Assembly: GCF_020085105.1 (NCBI RefSeq)
Contig: NC_058055.1
Location: 17,860,822 to 17,924,821 of the forward strand
Direction of reading: 5' to 3'
From: Siniperca chuatsi
Taxonomy: Eukaryota > Chordata > Actinopteri > Centrarchiformes > Sinipercidae
Length of the DNA stretch: 64,000 nt
Positions 1-12,561 of this stretch are shown in pieces. The position numbers and the translations under genes were made by a program. The notes beneath the pieces are model-generated. The model saw only the letters and a list, made by a program, of their open reading frames with translations. It was not told the origin of the DNA and did not search any database. Numbering within the stretch: the first letter of the stretch is position 1; each line of letters starts with the position of its first letter.

Positions 1-124
1 AATTTATGTGTTTATGTTTTTATGTCTTTTCATGTACATGTATCTCATGGTTCTGGATGTGTTCCTACTGTATTGTCATGTCTACTTCTTCCTTGTATGC
101 ATATGTGTGCCTGTTTATCCACAG

Positions 125-256
125 GGCAGTGTGTGTGAGGACTGGACCACAGTGTATTGCTGTTACCCTCTGGCTGTATGTCAGATGATAAGAGAGATGA
201 AGCGGAGGATGAAGACACAGACGTATCATGTGTCCACTGCCCTCGAATGCTCCTGA
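125..256 (+). CDS. plac8l1: plac8l1, last coding exon (partial gene)
   Basis: This is the terminal exon of a PLAC8-family cysteine-rich protein; the rest of the gene lies upstream of the window. A pyrimidine-rich tract ending in ACAG (121-124) is a good 3' splice site, and the reading frame then gives 43 codons and a TGA at 254-256. The residues GSVCEDW, then YCCYPLAVCQ and MIREMKRR, match the C-terminal block of the family (G-x-x-C-x-D/E-x, CC, C-Q, basic tail). CEDW, rather than the CDDY of PLAC8 itself, points to PLAC8L1. The family's molecular function is poorly known. The nearby grxcr2 on the same strand fits the human PLAC8L1-GRXCR2 neighbourhood. The call could still be another PLAC8 paralogue, because only one exon is visible. 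Confidence 0.8.
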   Translation, partial: GSVCEDWTTVYCCYPLAVCQMIREMKRRMKTQTYHVSTALECS

Positions 257-405
257 AGAAACTGTAGACAGTAAATAATGCCTGTCCTTTAAAATGCAAC
301 AGAGACTGGTGAGGGCCAACTGAGATTACTGGTTTTAATAGCATGAAGAATCAATACTATAAGGTTTTGAACTTACTTTTAAATGCCCCTGAGGATGCCT
401 TGGAA

Positions 406-596
406 AATAAATCAAGCCTATCCTACAAAATTCAAAGAAGACTGGAAAGGACGAACTTGGATTAATAGCATAAACAACAAAAAGAATCAGAGCTGTAAGG
501 TCTGAACCAGTGTGTAGGGCTTAAAACTGCCTTGGAGGTTATTAGATTCTAACTGAAACCTACCTTTAAACTGCTGTTGGGCTGTTGATGAATAAA
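406..596 (+). promoter_or_regulatory. candidate poly(A) signals of plac8l1
   Basis: Two AATAAA hexamers, at 406-411 and 591-596, follow the plac8l1 stop codon by about 150 and 335 bases. Either could end the transcript. This is a motif match only; AATAAA is common by chance in AT-rich DNA. Confidence 0.4.
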
Positions 597-2924
597 CTTG
601 GTAACAATATTCTGCGTTTCTTGCAGTAGGGTGAAAAGCAGGTAGCACGATTCACACTTATTTGGTTTCAGTTGCTGTCACTGTCAGCAAACAGCACTAA
701 ACATCTGGTACAACTCTCAGCCATACACCAGAAACTTTCAAAAACCAGCCAACATTCTTTATTTCTGAATATGTTTACCTTAATTCTATCTTAACCCAAA
801 AAAGGCAATAGTGCAACTAATGAAACTGTCAGATAAGTAGCTTTTTTGTAATCTTAATCAAAATACGGCCATAATCAAAGTCATTAAACCCAGTTTAATA
901 CATATAGAATATTGTTGAACATTTGTTTGTGCTGCTCAAAACAATGATTTGACTGAATTTAATGAAGCTCCCTGACAACAGTTCATACAGACAATTTCTT
1001 CGATGGAAAGTGGTACAAATTAAGTGAGAAAATTTATTTGGGTGAACCGACCCTTTAATTTTGTCTCGCATGCCAAAGGTCACCAGACACATTAATGTGT
1101 TCAGTCCCTCTCAGACATGAAGGGAAGATGAAGTGAGGAAACATAAAGCTTTCTAGACCTTGAGGCACAAATTGTGCAATGAGGACATAACTCAACATTA
1201 GGGACAATATCTACAAATCAGACTAATACATCTCATTTTCAACGTCACATTTAAAACTAAATCCAAGCAAAGCCAGAGAAGAACAGAAAAGCTCAGTCAT
1301 TTCAGTTTGATCTAAGCCGTCATTTGATTTCTTAAGTAAGCATCAATGCTTTTAAGAGTTATTTATTTCAGTGTTGGATGAAACAAATGTGCAAGTCCAT
1401 TCAGTATGCAGAACCACTTGTCTGATTACCCGGCCAACAGGCCACAGTGTAGCTCAGATTACAGTCAACGGTTCAAGCACAGTCAGATGATAATAAAGCC
1501 TATTTCCATATTTCTGATATTCTTTTATCCTTCTGTACCATGGTTCACCTCAGGCATTCAAAAATATTATTTAACCAGTCCTGATTGCTGTGGTTCCCTG
1601 AACTCGAAATTCCAACCAGTGAGAACGGATATGGAAAGTGTTATTCATAAACAAAGCAGATGGGTCCTCAAAGGGCAAATATGTAATTTGTTAACTCTTA
1701 CAGATGTGGTCCCCCACCTGGCAGCTGCTTCAAATAAAATGGGAAAAGAGAGAAAATGGGTTTGGTGTGAAAAAGGAGAGAGATCTGAAAAATAAAAATC
1801 AAATCACATTTTACACACAGTACACTGCACATTTCAAGGAGTTATTCTGCTGAATGAAAATAAATATTTTTAAGTCATTGCAATTCTTCATATGCGTACA
1901 TTTCTCTCTTATCTGATTATTTTGTTGTTGGTTTTGATATCAGAATGTCCTCATCCATCCTCATGTCAGTGAGGACAAATTATTTCAGATTATAGTCCTT
2001 GCACCATACAATCAAACACATTGGTGTGCATACCTACAGTCTGCTATAAATGCTGCTAGCTTTCAAGAGAAAATACCACTTTGCTTTGCATTATGGGGGA
2101 TTTTCACCTACCCACTGTGGACATTTTGAAATCACACACTACACAGAAGACCAAGAACAGCTCATATGTTGCTACTGTGTATCCATGTAAAAAGGAAACA
2201 TCAGCAAACACACAAACATTTTGTAGTTCACAAATTCCCAGCTGAAAAACATTTTTAAAATAATATGTTCACAAAATATATGGCACAGAATCTAGCTATG
2301 CTAATAAGTAAAACTACCCAATATAAACTACAATAGTGATCATACCTGCGATGTTAAATCTAGTTGTTAACAAGATTGTAAAGTTATGTTGCTTTATTTT
2401 CATACCTCACTTATGTGTTGAAGTAAAAATACTTTTATGTAAGTTTCATGACAGCTATAACATAAGTTACAAATGGCCACAGTGGTAATAAGCTCAGCGA
2501 TATCTGACTTATGTTTGCATTAGGCTCCAATGTTTCCTAAGCAGCCCTGGATGAATAACTCTTCCTGCAGCTCCACTGCTCTCTGCCCACTGGGGGTTGT
2601 TAGTGAGCAGAATCTGCCTTGAGCATTTCCCTCCCTGTGCAATGACCAAATGTTATTGCTTCAGCATCAATAGCTCTAAATTGGGTTGGTAAATTGGAAA
2701 TCTATTTGCTTTACAAATCAAATACACCTTCCAAATGTCCTACATATTTTTTCAGACTTTATATCTATATTGACACTTTTTTTTTTTTTTACTTAACTAC
2801 ATATGGACTTGGTCATTACAAGGGACATGTAACTATTCAACTTGTCCAAACCCCCATCTCCCTGCCTAAGCAGTGTGTAACGCATGACTTGGCTAGTGTC
2901 AAAGTAAGAACCAAATTTCTAGTT
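597..2924. other. non-coding stretch, no gene recognised
   Basis: No reading frame here resembles a known protein. A MITE-like end, TGAACCGACCCTTTAA, sits at 1043-1058, the right-hand type of terminus of the TTAA-ended element family seen elsewhere in the window; no matching left end was found upstream. A 129-codon open frame at 1406-1795 has no recognisable motif. The rest is AT-rich sequence without clear repeat structure. Confidence 0.5.
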
Positions 2925-2979
2925 TTAAAGAGTCAGTTCAAGCAAATGCCTCCTAATTTGTTGTGAACTGACCCTTTAA
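2925..2979. mobile_element. 55-bp MITE-like hairpin remnant
   Basis: The left arm TTAAAGAGTCAGTTCA (2925-2940) and the right arm TGAACTGACCCTTTAA (2964-2979) are inverted repeats matching at 15 of 16 positions, with only 23 bases between them. Both ends carry TTAA. It looks like an internally deleted member of the TTAA-ended family of which 44343-44847 is the best example. It carries no coding capacity. Confidence 0.6.
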
Positions 2980-4060
2980 TTATCTCACTTGTATGATTAA
3001 CTGCTGTGTCATGGAACAAAACTCAGCATATCACATGAATACTGTAACCTTTGCATGTGCTCACAGTTAATCCCCAAACACATTTACACCTTGTACATTT
3101 ACCACACACACTAACACAGCCTGGCCTTACGTCATCTCCACCAGATTCACCTCCATGCCTGAACCATTAGGGGGCAGTGTTGCCCCAGATCTGCCCCCTC
3201 CCCCCCTGTTTTCTATTCCCACTGCTGCTCAGTGGGGTGAAAGCAGTCTTAAGTGCTGATCTGGGGTCAGGGTTGGGATTTCTACAATAGTAGTATAGAG
3301 GTCAACATCTGGAACAGTGAAGCCCATCCTAAATCAGCAGTTGGACAGGGACCATAAAACGTCTCTGCTGATGTTCTTTCCTGCTGTTTCAGCATGAAGA
3401 CGGCTATCCCCACAGATGCATCAGGTGTAAAGCACAGGCTGTTATCGACAACAGCCCCTCAGGGAGGTGTGTTTGTGTGTGGGTGTGGAAATGTGTGTGT
3501 TATGTGCAGATGCATCCAGAAAGGCTCTTCCCATGATTGTGCTCATTGTGAACTGTTGCTGGTACAGAGAAACCACCAGTAAACGGATAAAATACAAAAC
3601 ACAGCACTGGGTGAAATCTTTCCCTCCCAAGTTGCACATGTGACTGAATAACAACGAGCTGTGGAGTGTTTGTGCTTTCCCAAACTATACACTAACATTA
3701 AAGAAATGTATTTTTATGCATTTCGCTTCTCTCCTCCTTCCCTTCTTCATCTCTTCATTCAACAGATACGTCGTCTCTCCCTCCTGTGTTTCCTTGCAAT
3801 TGTCTTTTTCATTCTTGCCTCCCCTCCATCCCCCTTTTCTTTCCCCTAAATTATGTCATCTCTTCTCCCTTTGCCTTTCCTTCATAGCCCTCTTTTATTT
3901 ATTTCTCTTCTTCTTCTCTTCTTGACTCATGTTGGTGTGTGTTTGTGAAAAACTGGGCAGGAAAAGAGGGAAGAGAGAAAGAGAGAGGTGTGCTAAGCTG
4001 TAGCAGTCATCCCCCTGGTGATACTTCTATCCAGGACAACAAGCACCACCTGGGGTTTAC

Positions 4061-4097
<37 letters not shown>

Positions 4098-6469
4098 CCT
4101 CACACTCTTTTCATATCACTTTCTCTCTGATACTCATTTGTTTCATCCTTGCCCTTCCTATGTCGCTCTCTCTTTTTCATTCTGTCTTTCTCTCACACAC
4201 ATAATCATTGGGGGGGGGGCATTCGGATGCTGGTTAGCCTGCAGCTAGAAGCCTTGGCAGTTAGTACAGCAGTCTGTGTGCTCTGCTACTGAGTGGAGTT
4301 GTCTTGTTTTGGGTTGTGTGTGTGTGATGATTGAAGCTTGGAATTTGTTGGCACCACTCCGCTCCTCAGACTGAGCAGGCGGTTTTATAGATTTTTTTTT
4401 CCAACAACGACAGGAGGAGAATTTCTTGTAGAAATTATTTGACTTCAAAAACCAGTGTCATACGCAGGGATTATAATACTAGAGATTTACCTGCTTTTGT
4501 AGTTTTTGGTCCTCAGCAGGACTATATTCCTCTCTGCTAAAGAATTTATCCTTAAATTCTTTGGATGACAAGAAAAGGGAGGATCATTTTTTCACGATAT
4601 AAGCTGTGTGTCCTTTGAGGTCATTAAACAGTGGCAGTTGCCAGAACTAGAAAACATGGCAGATGCCTTTTTTCCCTCCAACATTAATCAAAATAAACAA
4701 ATATGGGCTATGTTTATAATTTGGTCATGGATCATTCTGAATTATAATGATGTATTTTAGAAAAAACAATGTTTTGAAAACATTGAAAACCAGTTGATGA
4801 TTAATTCAGTAACAACAATACTCCAATATTTCACCTATGTTCAATTTGGGCATCCTATCCAGAGGTGAAGAATGGATTTGTGCATCATACCTAAATGTTA
4901 AAACAGTTTATATATAACTAAGCAGAACCACCAAATGGATAAAGAATTTAACTTCAAAGTTTAATTTCAATTAGAGGTACATGTCAACTTCAAAGGAGGG
5001 CTGATGTGACCACATTTATAAGTGAGCTGAAGCAATATGAAGCAAGAAACAGAGGTCAAATAGGATTCTCGCAGAAGAAAAAGTGCAGTCTCAAAAACCC
5101 TGGATCATTTGCCAAATAATGCCAAACGCCCATAACACATTTACAAAGTCAGGAAATTCAAGTCGCAAATAAGCCACAAGGATAAAAAAATTATCATCAG
5201 GATACATTCTTAACACCACAAAAGCACAACCTCAAGTTAGTTTACCTGACTGGTGCTCAAGGAAACTGAAAAAATATAAACAACACAATGGAGTGTGGCA
5301 AGACAATCCAGGGACTCTGAGCACAACTGTGAGTATTAAAAGCATTTATGAAAAAACAAACACAGTAACACAAGCATTTTCCATGGTGTTCAAACAGAAA
5401 TGCCTTTCTGTTGAATGTCAAGAATGTCACTCAGTCTTGTTTGAATGCCCCACAGAAAACAGATGCTAAATCAGGTGCTTTCTTGATTTATTCTTGCCCT
5501 TTTGCATAGATAGACTTACAGTTGTGCCAGGATGCTGATTTATACATTTCTTGCTCTTCTTGTAGAGGTGTAATTTCTTTGAGCTCCTGTGGCATACCAA
5601 TACAGAAACCCAAATGCTCACAGTAACACAGGTTTTTAAATCTTCCTCTTGCAAAAACATGCATATTTTGATGTGGGCATGGATTATGAAATGATGAGTC
5701 CTTGGGCAGGAATGCCTAAAATGCCTCCTTCCGCTGTGTGATCAACTTTTTGATTTCTCTCTGCAGACTTGGAGGACCCATATTGCATGATGTCAGCACG
5801 CAGCACTAGTCCTAAACAACCAACAGAAAACCTGAGGGGATAAACATTCCCTTCGAGGGTGTCATGATGGCTTCTTTCTTGTGACAACTTCAAAGTGAAT
5901 GTTTAGGCCATTCCCTCAGTTTGCCAGAAGGACTTTTTGACATTTCACTGTGCAATGAGAAATCTTAAGTCACATCACACAGAGACTCTTGCTTATAGGG
6001 GCCCCTTGACCCCAAGGACCTCTGCTCTGTGACTGGTAGGCCATTCAGAAATCCATCCACAGATGTGAGGGGCCTGAACCTGAACCCAAGAGCAATGAAA
6101 AACAGTAATGTGGTCTGATGAGTCATCTGTTTCCCACTAGACACATTCTGACAGTCTGTCAGTTGTGATATATCTGATTGTTCTACATAATGGCTAAAGA
6201 ACTTCAAACCATTTTAGAGAGCCAGGTAGATGTGTGCATATTCCGAGCTAATAATATCCCCACACACACTGCGATACAATTGGTTAAAAAGTATCGTTTT
6301 ATAAACATCAGAGTGATGTCTGGTGTCCTTCATTCCTCAAAGACCACAAAGTTTTTTTGCCCCATGAAGACAATCTAATATCCCATACACAGATGAGGAT
6401 TTGTTTGATATAAATCCAAGTGGACTGAAGTTGTCCTTGAGGCAAATGCAGGCCCAACTCCTTTATACA
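2980..6469. other. non-coding stretch with a CA microsatellite
   Basis: No gene is recognised. The stretch holds pyrimidine-rich tracts (3725-3925), a CA repeat listed separately, a run of G at about 4210, and otherwise AT-rich sequence. Short open frames here have no family signature. Confidence 0.5.
4064..4095. repeat. (CA)n microsatellite
   Basis: About 16 uninterrupted CA units. Confidence 0.95.
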
Positions 6470-6684
6470 TGTATTTTGTAACTATTTCTTGGCGAATAGT
6501 GGCAGTGACTTCCTGGAGTCTCTGTGTAAAACCACAACTTTTTGTTTTTACAAGTCTGTTTGTGTATGGTATAAACTTGCTCCCGGTCTTTATGCTAAGC
6601 TAAGCTAATCGCTTCGTGGCTCCATCTCCATTTTTAACGCACAGACATGAGCACTCTCGGAAAGCAAATAAGCATATATCCCAA
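6470..6684 (-). repeat. dispersed fish repeat, family R1, minus copy
   Basis: This is related, in reverse orientation, to the copies at 10941-11110 and 47311-47680. Shared blocks are the TAAGCTAAGCTAA core, the adjoining 'rate of motion' block GGTCTTTATGC on this strand, and a left-end block that reads ATTTTGGGAAATA in the plus copies. The stretch at 6485-6530 (ACTTCCTGGAGTCTCTG) appears in the opposite orientation to the rest, so the copy seems internally inverted or was joined head to head. The family name is not known to me; it is non-coding and probably a SINE or MITE. Confidence 0.65.
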
Positions 6685-8130
6685 AACGATCCCACCCTCC
6701 TGGATAACTATCGCCCAATCTCCAAATTGCCTTTTATTTTGAAGATTCTTGAAAAACTTGTATCTAAGCAGCTTCTTGCTGCTGTGGAAAACAATAATAC
6801 CTTTGAAAAGTTCCAATCTGGCTTTCGTCAACACCACAGCACTGAGACAGCCCTCCTCAAACTCACCAATGACCTTTTAATGAATGCAGACGCAGGCATG
6901 TGTTTAATTCTTGTGCTGTTGGACTTAAGTGCTGCCTTTGATACAATTGATCATGGCATTCTTTTAGGCACTGGGTGGGCATATCTGGCACTGCACTAGA
7001 CTGGTTCTCATCTTATCTGTCCAATAGGAAATTCTGTGTCAGCATTAATATCTTCATGTCATCCTTCTCCCATATCAAGTACGGTGTGCCTCAAGGTTAA
7101 ATTCTAGGACCAATACAGTTTTCCTTGTACATGCTTCCTTTGCGTGATGTAATCTGCGGACATGGTATTTCTTTTCATTGTTATGCGGATGACATAAGGA
7201 CTGCCTGTCTGACATAAAAAATTGGATGTTGATACATTTTCTTCAGCTCAACTCAAATAAAACTGAAATCCTTGTTGTTGGGCCCTAACACATCACTAAA
7301 CAAATACTGCCATCTACTGGTAACCTGTCACAACATATCAAGCCTGTTGCAAGAAATCTTGGTGTCCTGTTTGATAGCAATTTATGTTTTGAGCAACATA
7401 TCACTAAGCTTGTCCAATCATGTTTTTATCACCTCAGAAACATTGCAAAAATACGATCTATTTTAAATCTTAGTGATGCAGAAACTGTTGTACATGCTGT
7501 TATCTCCTCAGGCTTTGATTATTGTAACAGCCTGTTCACTTGTCTTAATCAAAAAACTTTGACACGACTGCAGACTGTACAAAACTCAGCTGCTAGGCTG
7601 TTAACCAGGACCAAGAAGTATGACCACATAACACCTGTTTTAGCCTCTTTACACTGGCTCCCTTTTGGTTTTAGGATTGATTTTAAGATCTTGTTGATTA
7701 CTTTTAAGGCTCTTCATGGCCTGGCCCCAGATTATATTTTAGACCTTGTAATCCCTTATGAACCTTCACGTAGTTTGAGATCTTCAGGCAGGGGTCTCCT
7801 GTCTGTTCCTGAGTCCAGGATGAAAACTAAGGGGGACAGAACTTTTGCTATCAGGGCACCAAGGCTCTGGAACAACTTGCCCGAAGAAATTAGGTTGTCT
7901 GAGTCAGTGTCTTTGCTTAAGTCTCGTCTCAAAACACATTTTTATCTGAAAGAATATCCTGATTTTACCTGAACTGGCTGTTTATTTTACTGTTTATTTT
8001 ATTGCTTTTGTGTATTTTATTTCTTTATATCTTGTCATTCACTGTGGTGTTTTATTTCTCTTGTTGTGAAGCACTTTGTACTTTGTTTTGATAAGTGCTC
8101 TATAAATAAAGTTTTATTATTATTATTTGT
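6685..8130 (+). mobile_element. L2-clade LINE, 5'-truncated and decayed
   Basis: The fragment holds the reverse-transcriptase half and 3' end of an L2-like non-LTR retrotransposon. Visible RT blocks are [47 protein letters not shown] (motif A), a GVPQG-like block with an in-frame TAA just after it (about 7090-7100), and the catalytic YADD at 7182-7193. After YADD a segment is deleted. The C-terminal domain is open at 7559-7972 (LQTVQNSAARLL, LHWLPF, FKALHGLAPDY, APRLWNNLPEEIR). The 3' UTR ends in the clade's typical GCACTTTGTA, GTGCTCTATAAATAAAG and an (ATT)n tail. Several frameshifts and stops make it inactive. Its 5' end abuts the R1 repeat at 6684. Confidence 0.9.
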
Positions 8131-9393
8131 CTTGTTTTTTTGTTTGTTTACTACTTGTTGATCATCCTAATTCCATATTCCATCCATATTTAAAATCATT
8201 TATGAATATAATGTACAAACGTACAAAGACTTGTATGGTATTCATATAAGCTTTAAACTTTGTTTGCTACTCATTAATGCAACTGTTAAAGTAAGCTGGC
8301 AGCAAACAACATCAAAACACTATTTTCAAAGAGTTGCAAAAGCTTTTGTTGCCATCAAGATGAAGTTTATGTAAAATAATGCTGCTGCAATATTTAATTT
8401 AGTGATTCTACTGCTCAATATCCACTATATTTTCTGCTGGCTGATATGACATAGGAGGGTAGATGGCATGCAGCTCTGAAGGAATGGTGCTTCACTTTGA
8501 GCTCTGGGGCTTGTATCCTGTAATGTCAGTGGGCAACAGTAGAAGACTGCTTGCTGGAAAAGGATTGCATTGACTTGAATAAATGAAGGTAAAAAAAACA
8601 AACCCTGCCAGTCAACATGTAGGCCAGGACTTATGCTATGGAAAGTGGCATCATTATTGAACAAGCAAGTCAGCATCCTGTCGGTTGGAGTGTCTGTCTA
8701 AAATTTCTACAGGGTATTATAGGATTTCATAGGAATTCAGGTTGTGAGGTTCATTTATCAAACCAAAAATTCCTGAGACTCTCATGAATGTTACATGTCA
8801 TTGATTTCCCTGATAAAAAACAGTAATAATCTATATTATGAATTTATTATGAACTTTTATCACCTGTCTGGTTTCATGCCTGCTTACCTGTCAATCTTAC
8901 TCTACTTATTTATGCCATGCTACATATTTATGTACCTTTGGTTTTGCATGGGAAACAAACATGCTAATATTTAGTCCACATTATGCGTAAGTTACTTCAT
9001 GATGTAGTCTTAGTAAATATATCTGTTTTGGACTTTTCTGATACATACATTTCTTGCATGAGACACAAAGACGTGCTTCCGCTATGCTGTCGCCCATCAT
9101 CATCCTTTGGTCAGAGGAGACTCCTACAGGCCATTTTCAATCTGTCAGTCCTGTCACATTAGTTTTCCTGTACTGTATGTCTTCTAAATGTCTTTTCCAT
9201 ACAGATGAACCAAATATCATGTGACCTATACGTGTGTATACTGTATGTGTGTGTGTGTAGGGTGCCTCATAGCTGACATGACATAAAGGGTTGTTAAAGG
9301 CTGGCATGTGTTGCATAATGCTTTTATCTCTACGACACACGCGCTTCCACAGTCCTGCCATTGATGTAGGTGTTCTTTCATCTGGCACCTCAA

Positions 9394-9427
<34 letters not shown>

Positions 9428-10095
9428 TTACTATGTGTCAAAAGGCTGCAGTGCCTTAGTGAGAGTGGAAAAATGTGTAGGTGTGCATTGCGAAGGCAGT
9501 TGCAATGCTGCAGAGAGGAAAAGGGAGTGAGTGTGAGAACGAATGTTGCAAAATCTTTGGGATTCATCTTCTCCATCCTCTATCCTTCTCTGCACTCCCT
9601 CCGTCTATCCTTCCCTCCCTCATTCCTCCATGCCAGCCTTGTGTTGCAGCTTCAGATGTGGTGCAGAGACATTTCTCATCTTAACTACAAACCGCAGAAC
9701 ACTGATGATTAAACTATAAAAGCCTCTGACTCATGTATGTCTGCAACTGCTGGCAATGATAATTACATCAGGGTAATACATAATTTTCACTGTTATAGCC
9801 TGCAACACACATCTTAATTCAATTGATTACACACATGAACATATTGAAAATATAAGTAAATTGTTTTGGTGATTCCTTCTGCAAATAACTGAGCCCATAT
9901 GACATGAACAAATTATAGTCATTCTGTCATTCGCATTGTATGTCACCCAAAAGCAAAACGACTAATGTGTGAGTGTAAATACGGTATCTATCAAATAAGG
10001 CCTATTTGTACTCAAAATATTTAGGGACTTTTCATATTCTGATATTGGACTACTTTATTGGTGTGTCACGTGCAAAATTTGGCACTTTGGTAATT
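8131..10095. other. non-coding stretch with a TG microsatellite
   Basis: No gene is recognised. The only structure seen is a TG repeat at 9396-9426 and a pyrimidine-rich tract around 9565-9640. Open frames near 9140-9700 are created by the microsatellite and its flanks. Confidence 0.5.
9396..9426. repeat. (GT)n microsatellite
   Basis: About 15 uninterrupted GT units. Confidence 0.95.
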
Positions 10096-10099
10096 TCAA

Positions 10100-10830
10100 A
10101 TAGTCAGACTCAACAAACTGATCCGTAAAGCCAGTGACATTGTGGGGGTGGAGCTGGACTCTCTGGCGGTGGTGTCAGAGAGGAGGATGCTGGCCAAACT
10201 ACACGCCATCTTGGACAGTGTCTCCCACCCACTCCATGACGTGCTGGTCAAGCAAAGGAGTACCTTCAGCGGAAGACTCATCCCCCCAAAAAGTACCACA
10301 GAGCGCCACAGGAAGTCATTCCTGCCTGTGGCCATCAAACTCTTTAACTCCTCCCTCTAAGTGTCAGTCTGTATGACCCTAAGTCACTAAACTGGACATT
10401 GATCATTACATCACTGCAATACTTGACATAATTGTGCAATATTCTGTGTAATACTCCTGTGCAATATTTTAGTTTAAAATTCCCTATTTATTGATATTGA
10501 TATTACTCATACCTCTATTACTGCTGTGCAATATCCTCCATCTCATTATAACCTTAATAAGCTACACTTAACTTGACAGTTCATGCACTATTACCTTATA
10601 CCGTATTATTATCATCAACCGGTAAACCCACTTGGTACTTCACACTTATTTTATTTTATACTTATACCCACTTGGTACTTAATTTATTTTCTGACCTGTA
10701 TTATAGTGTATTATATTTTTTGCTAGTACATCTATTCCTGTGTGCACTGACGTAAAGGCAAGCTGGTGTAACAAAAGAGTTTCCCCTCGGTGATCAATAA
10801 AGTATTTCTGATTCTGATTCTGATTCTGAT
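10100..10830 (+). mobile_element. Rex1/CR1-like LINE 3' end
   Basis: This is a 5'-truncated non-LTR retrotransposon fragment. The frame at 10142-10360 gives the C-terminal end of an ORF2 protein (VSERRMLAKLHAIL, HPLHDVL, STTERHRKSFLPVAIKLFN) and stops. About 450 bp of AT-rich 3' UTR follow, ending in AATAAAGTATTTCTGATTCTG with several ATTCTG units (about 10800-10830). That tail and the C-terminal motif are typical of a LINE abundant in fish, usually assigned to Rex1/CR1. The clade call is less certain than the LINE call. Confidence 0.8.
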
Positions 10831-10940
10831 TGACAAAAGGCCTCTGACTCTGGGAAGTCACTGCTTCTTGCCAAGAAGTACAGCTTAGTCTTTACGATAA
10901 GCTATATTAATTGTCTCCTGGCTGTAGATCTTTACTTAGA

Positions 10941-11110
10941 GCAATAGTTTGACATTTTGGCAAATATGCTTATTCGTTTTCTGGTGGAGCATTAGATGAG
11001 AAGATTGAGACCACTCTCATTTGTGCATTAAATTTGAAGCTGCAGCCAGCAGCAGGTTAGCTTAGCACAAAGACTGGAAACAGGGGGAAACAGCTATTAA
11101 GTTTTCTAAT
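10941..11110 (+). repeat. dispersed fish repeat, family R1, plus copy
   Basis: The copy opens with ATAGTTTGACATTTTGGCAA, followed by a TAGATGAGAAGATTGA block and the block TTAGCTTAGCACAAAGACTGG. It aligns by eye with the start of the longer copy at 47311-47680 and, inverted, with 6470-6684. It is truncated before an (ATT)n tract. Confidence 0.75.
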
Positions 11111-11143
11111 GAGTACCCAAGTTTTTGTGGAAAAAATGCATTT

Positions 11144-11169
11144 TATTATTATTATTATTATTATTATTA
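11144..11169. repeat. (ATT)n microsatellite
   Basis: Eight or nine ATT units just downstream of the R1 repeat copy. Confidence 0.9.
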
Positions 11170-12285
11170 GATTGAATTTCAGATAAAAAAAAATCTGTTT
11201 CTAGAGACCATCAGAAGAACTGCCTCTTCTACATTAACCTCAACATCCAGCTGTGATGGTTTCTGCTTGTGGATCAGGTGTATTTGGGGTGTTACTGTTA
11301 GCTAGTGCAGGACTTAATTTCAAGCCAGTTTTAAAGATGTAATTACATATAGCATGCATTGCAAAATGAATGAGGGGAAGTGGCCCTAGACAATGGCTAT
11401 GTTTACATGCACATAATAATCTGATTATGGCCAATAATCAGAGCAAGGCATCACGCCAATTAGGGTGTTTACATGGGTTGATTGTCCCATTAATAGTCCT
11501 GTTTCCATGCTACAGACTGTGATTAATGGCTGAAGACGTGTCCTCCATGTAATATTAAAATGTCAAAGCCTCTCTACAGTATTCAACCCCAAACCTACTG
11601 TTTCACCCATAATGCCACAGTGGTATAACCTTGTGGTCTACATTCATGAATATTGCAATATTTAGCTGTTTGTTTTAACAGTAGCTTCAACATTGTGGAA
11701 AATGTACAAGGATGTTTTTTCAGAGAAAGGAAGCACAGGATGTTAGTTTGTAGCCTTGAGTGTGTTCATAAATGATGAAACAATGTAAGGGATAGAGTGA
11801 AATGTCCTAGCAAGCAGAACATGTGCATTTCACAAAATGTGGTTACAACTCTAATCAAGTCATATTTGATTAAAGCCAAAAGTACTCTTTAATTATTAAC
11901 TAATTTAAGTAGACTGTGAATATGCTTTTCTCTGTTCCATTTACCAACAGTGTTGACAGTCAATGTACAAGTGGCCCTTTCAACCATTGCTTTCTATTTG
12001 CTGATGTGGATTTTCCCAATCAAATATTCATACAGACTGATGCAACCAGATTCACTGCTTCTTCAAGGATTTTCTAAGAATCATCATGAGCTCAAGCTGC
12101 AGGCTGCCTTTTCTGTGTTTTTCAGAATAAGGTCTTTGTTTGTTGATTTGAATTTCCTCTGGGACTTTAACTGGAACATTAGTCAATTGGCTTCCATGTC
12201 CAAAACATCAAAAAAAAAAAAAAAATTAGCAACAAATATAGTGCCTATGCATGTTTATACACACAGAGAGAGATGCAGATACACA

Positions 12286-12288
<3 letters not shown>

Positions 12289-12317
<29 letters not shown>
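12289..12317. repeat. (CA)n microsatellite
   Basis: About 14 CA units, preceded by interrupted CA. Confidence 0.95.
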
Positions 12318-12319
<2 letters not shown>

Positions 12320-12423
12320 GCACAAAAAAGAAAATGTGCATAGTGCCAAATGCTCTAGATTTCAATAGAATTAACAATAGAATAAAACATCAAAACAACA
12401 AGTAGCTCTGTGGAGCTCATTAA

Positions 12424-12424
<1 letters not shown>

Positions 12425-12458
<34 letters not shown>
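12425..12458. repeat. (CA)n microsatellite
   Basis: Seventeen CA units. Less than 120 bp separates it from the previous CA tract and about 80 bp from the following GT tract. Confidence 0.95.
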
Positions 12459-12460
<2 letters not shown>

Positions 12461-12535
12461 TGACAGATGGACCATGGCTTAATTCAAAGACTTTCAACAA
12501 TAAACAAAATGTCAGAACCCCCTCTTCTGTGACAG

Positions 12536-12561
12536 GTGTGTGTGTGTGTGTGTGTGTGTGT
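12536..12561. repeat. (GT)n microsatellite
   Basis: Thirteen GT units. It is complementary in sequence to the CA tracts at 12289 and 12425, so the pair could form an intrastrand hairpin. Confidence 0.95.

Noticed and set aside
1406..1795. 129-codon open frame on the plus strand
   Set aside because: No recognisable domain, no splice-site context linking it to a gene, and ordinary AT-rich composition; consistent with chance.
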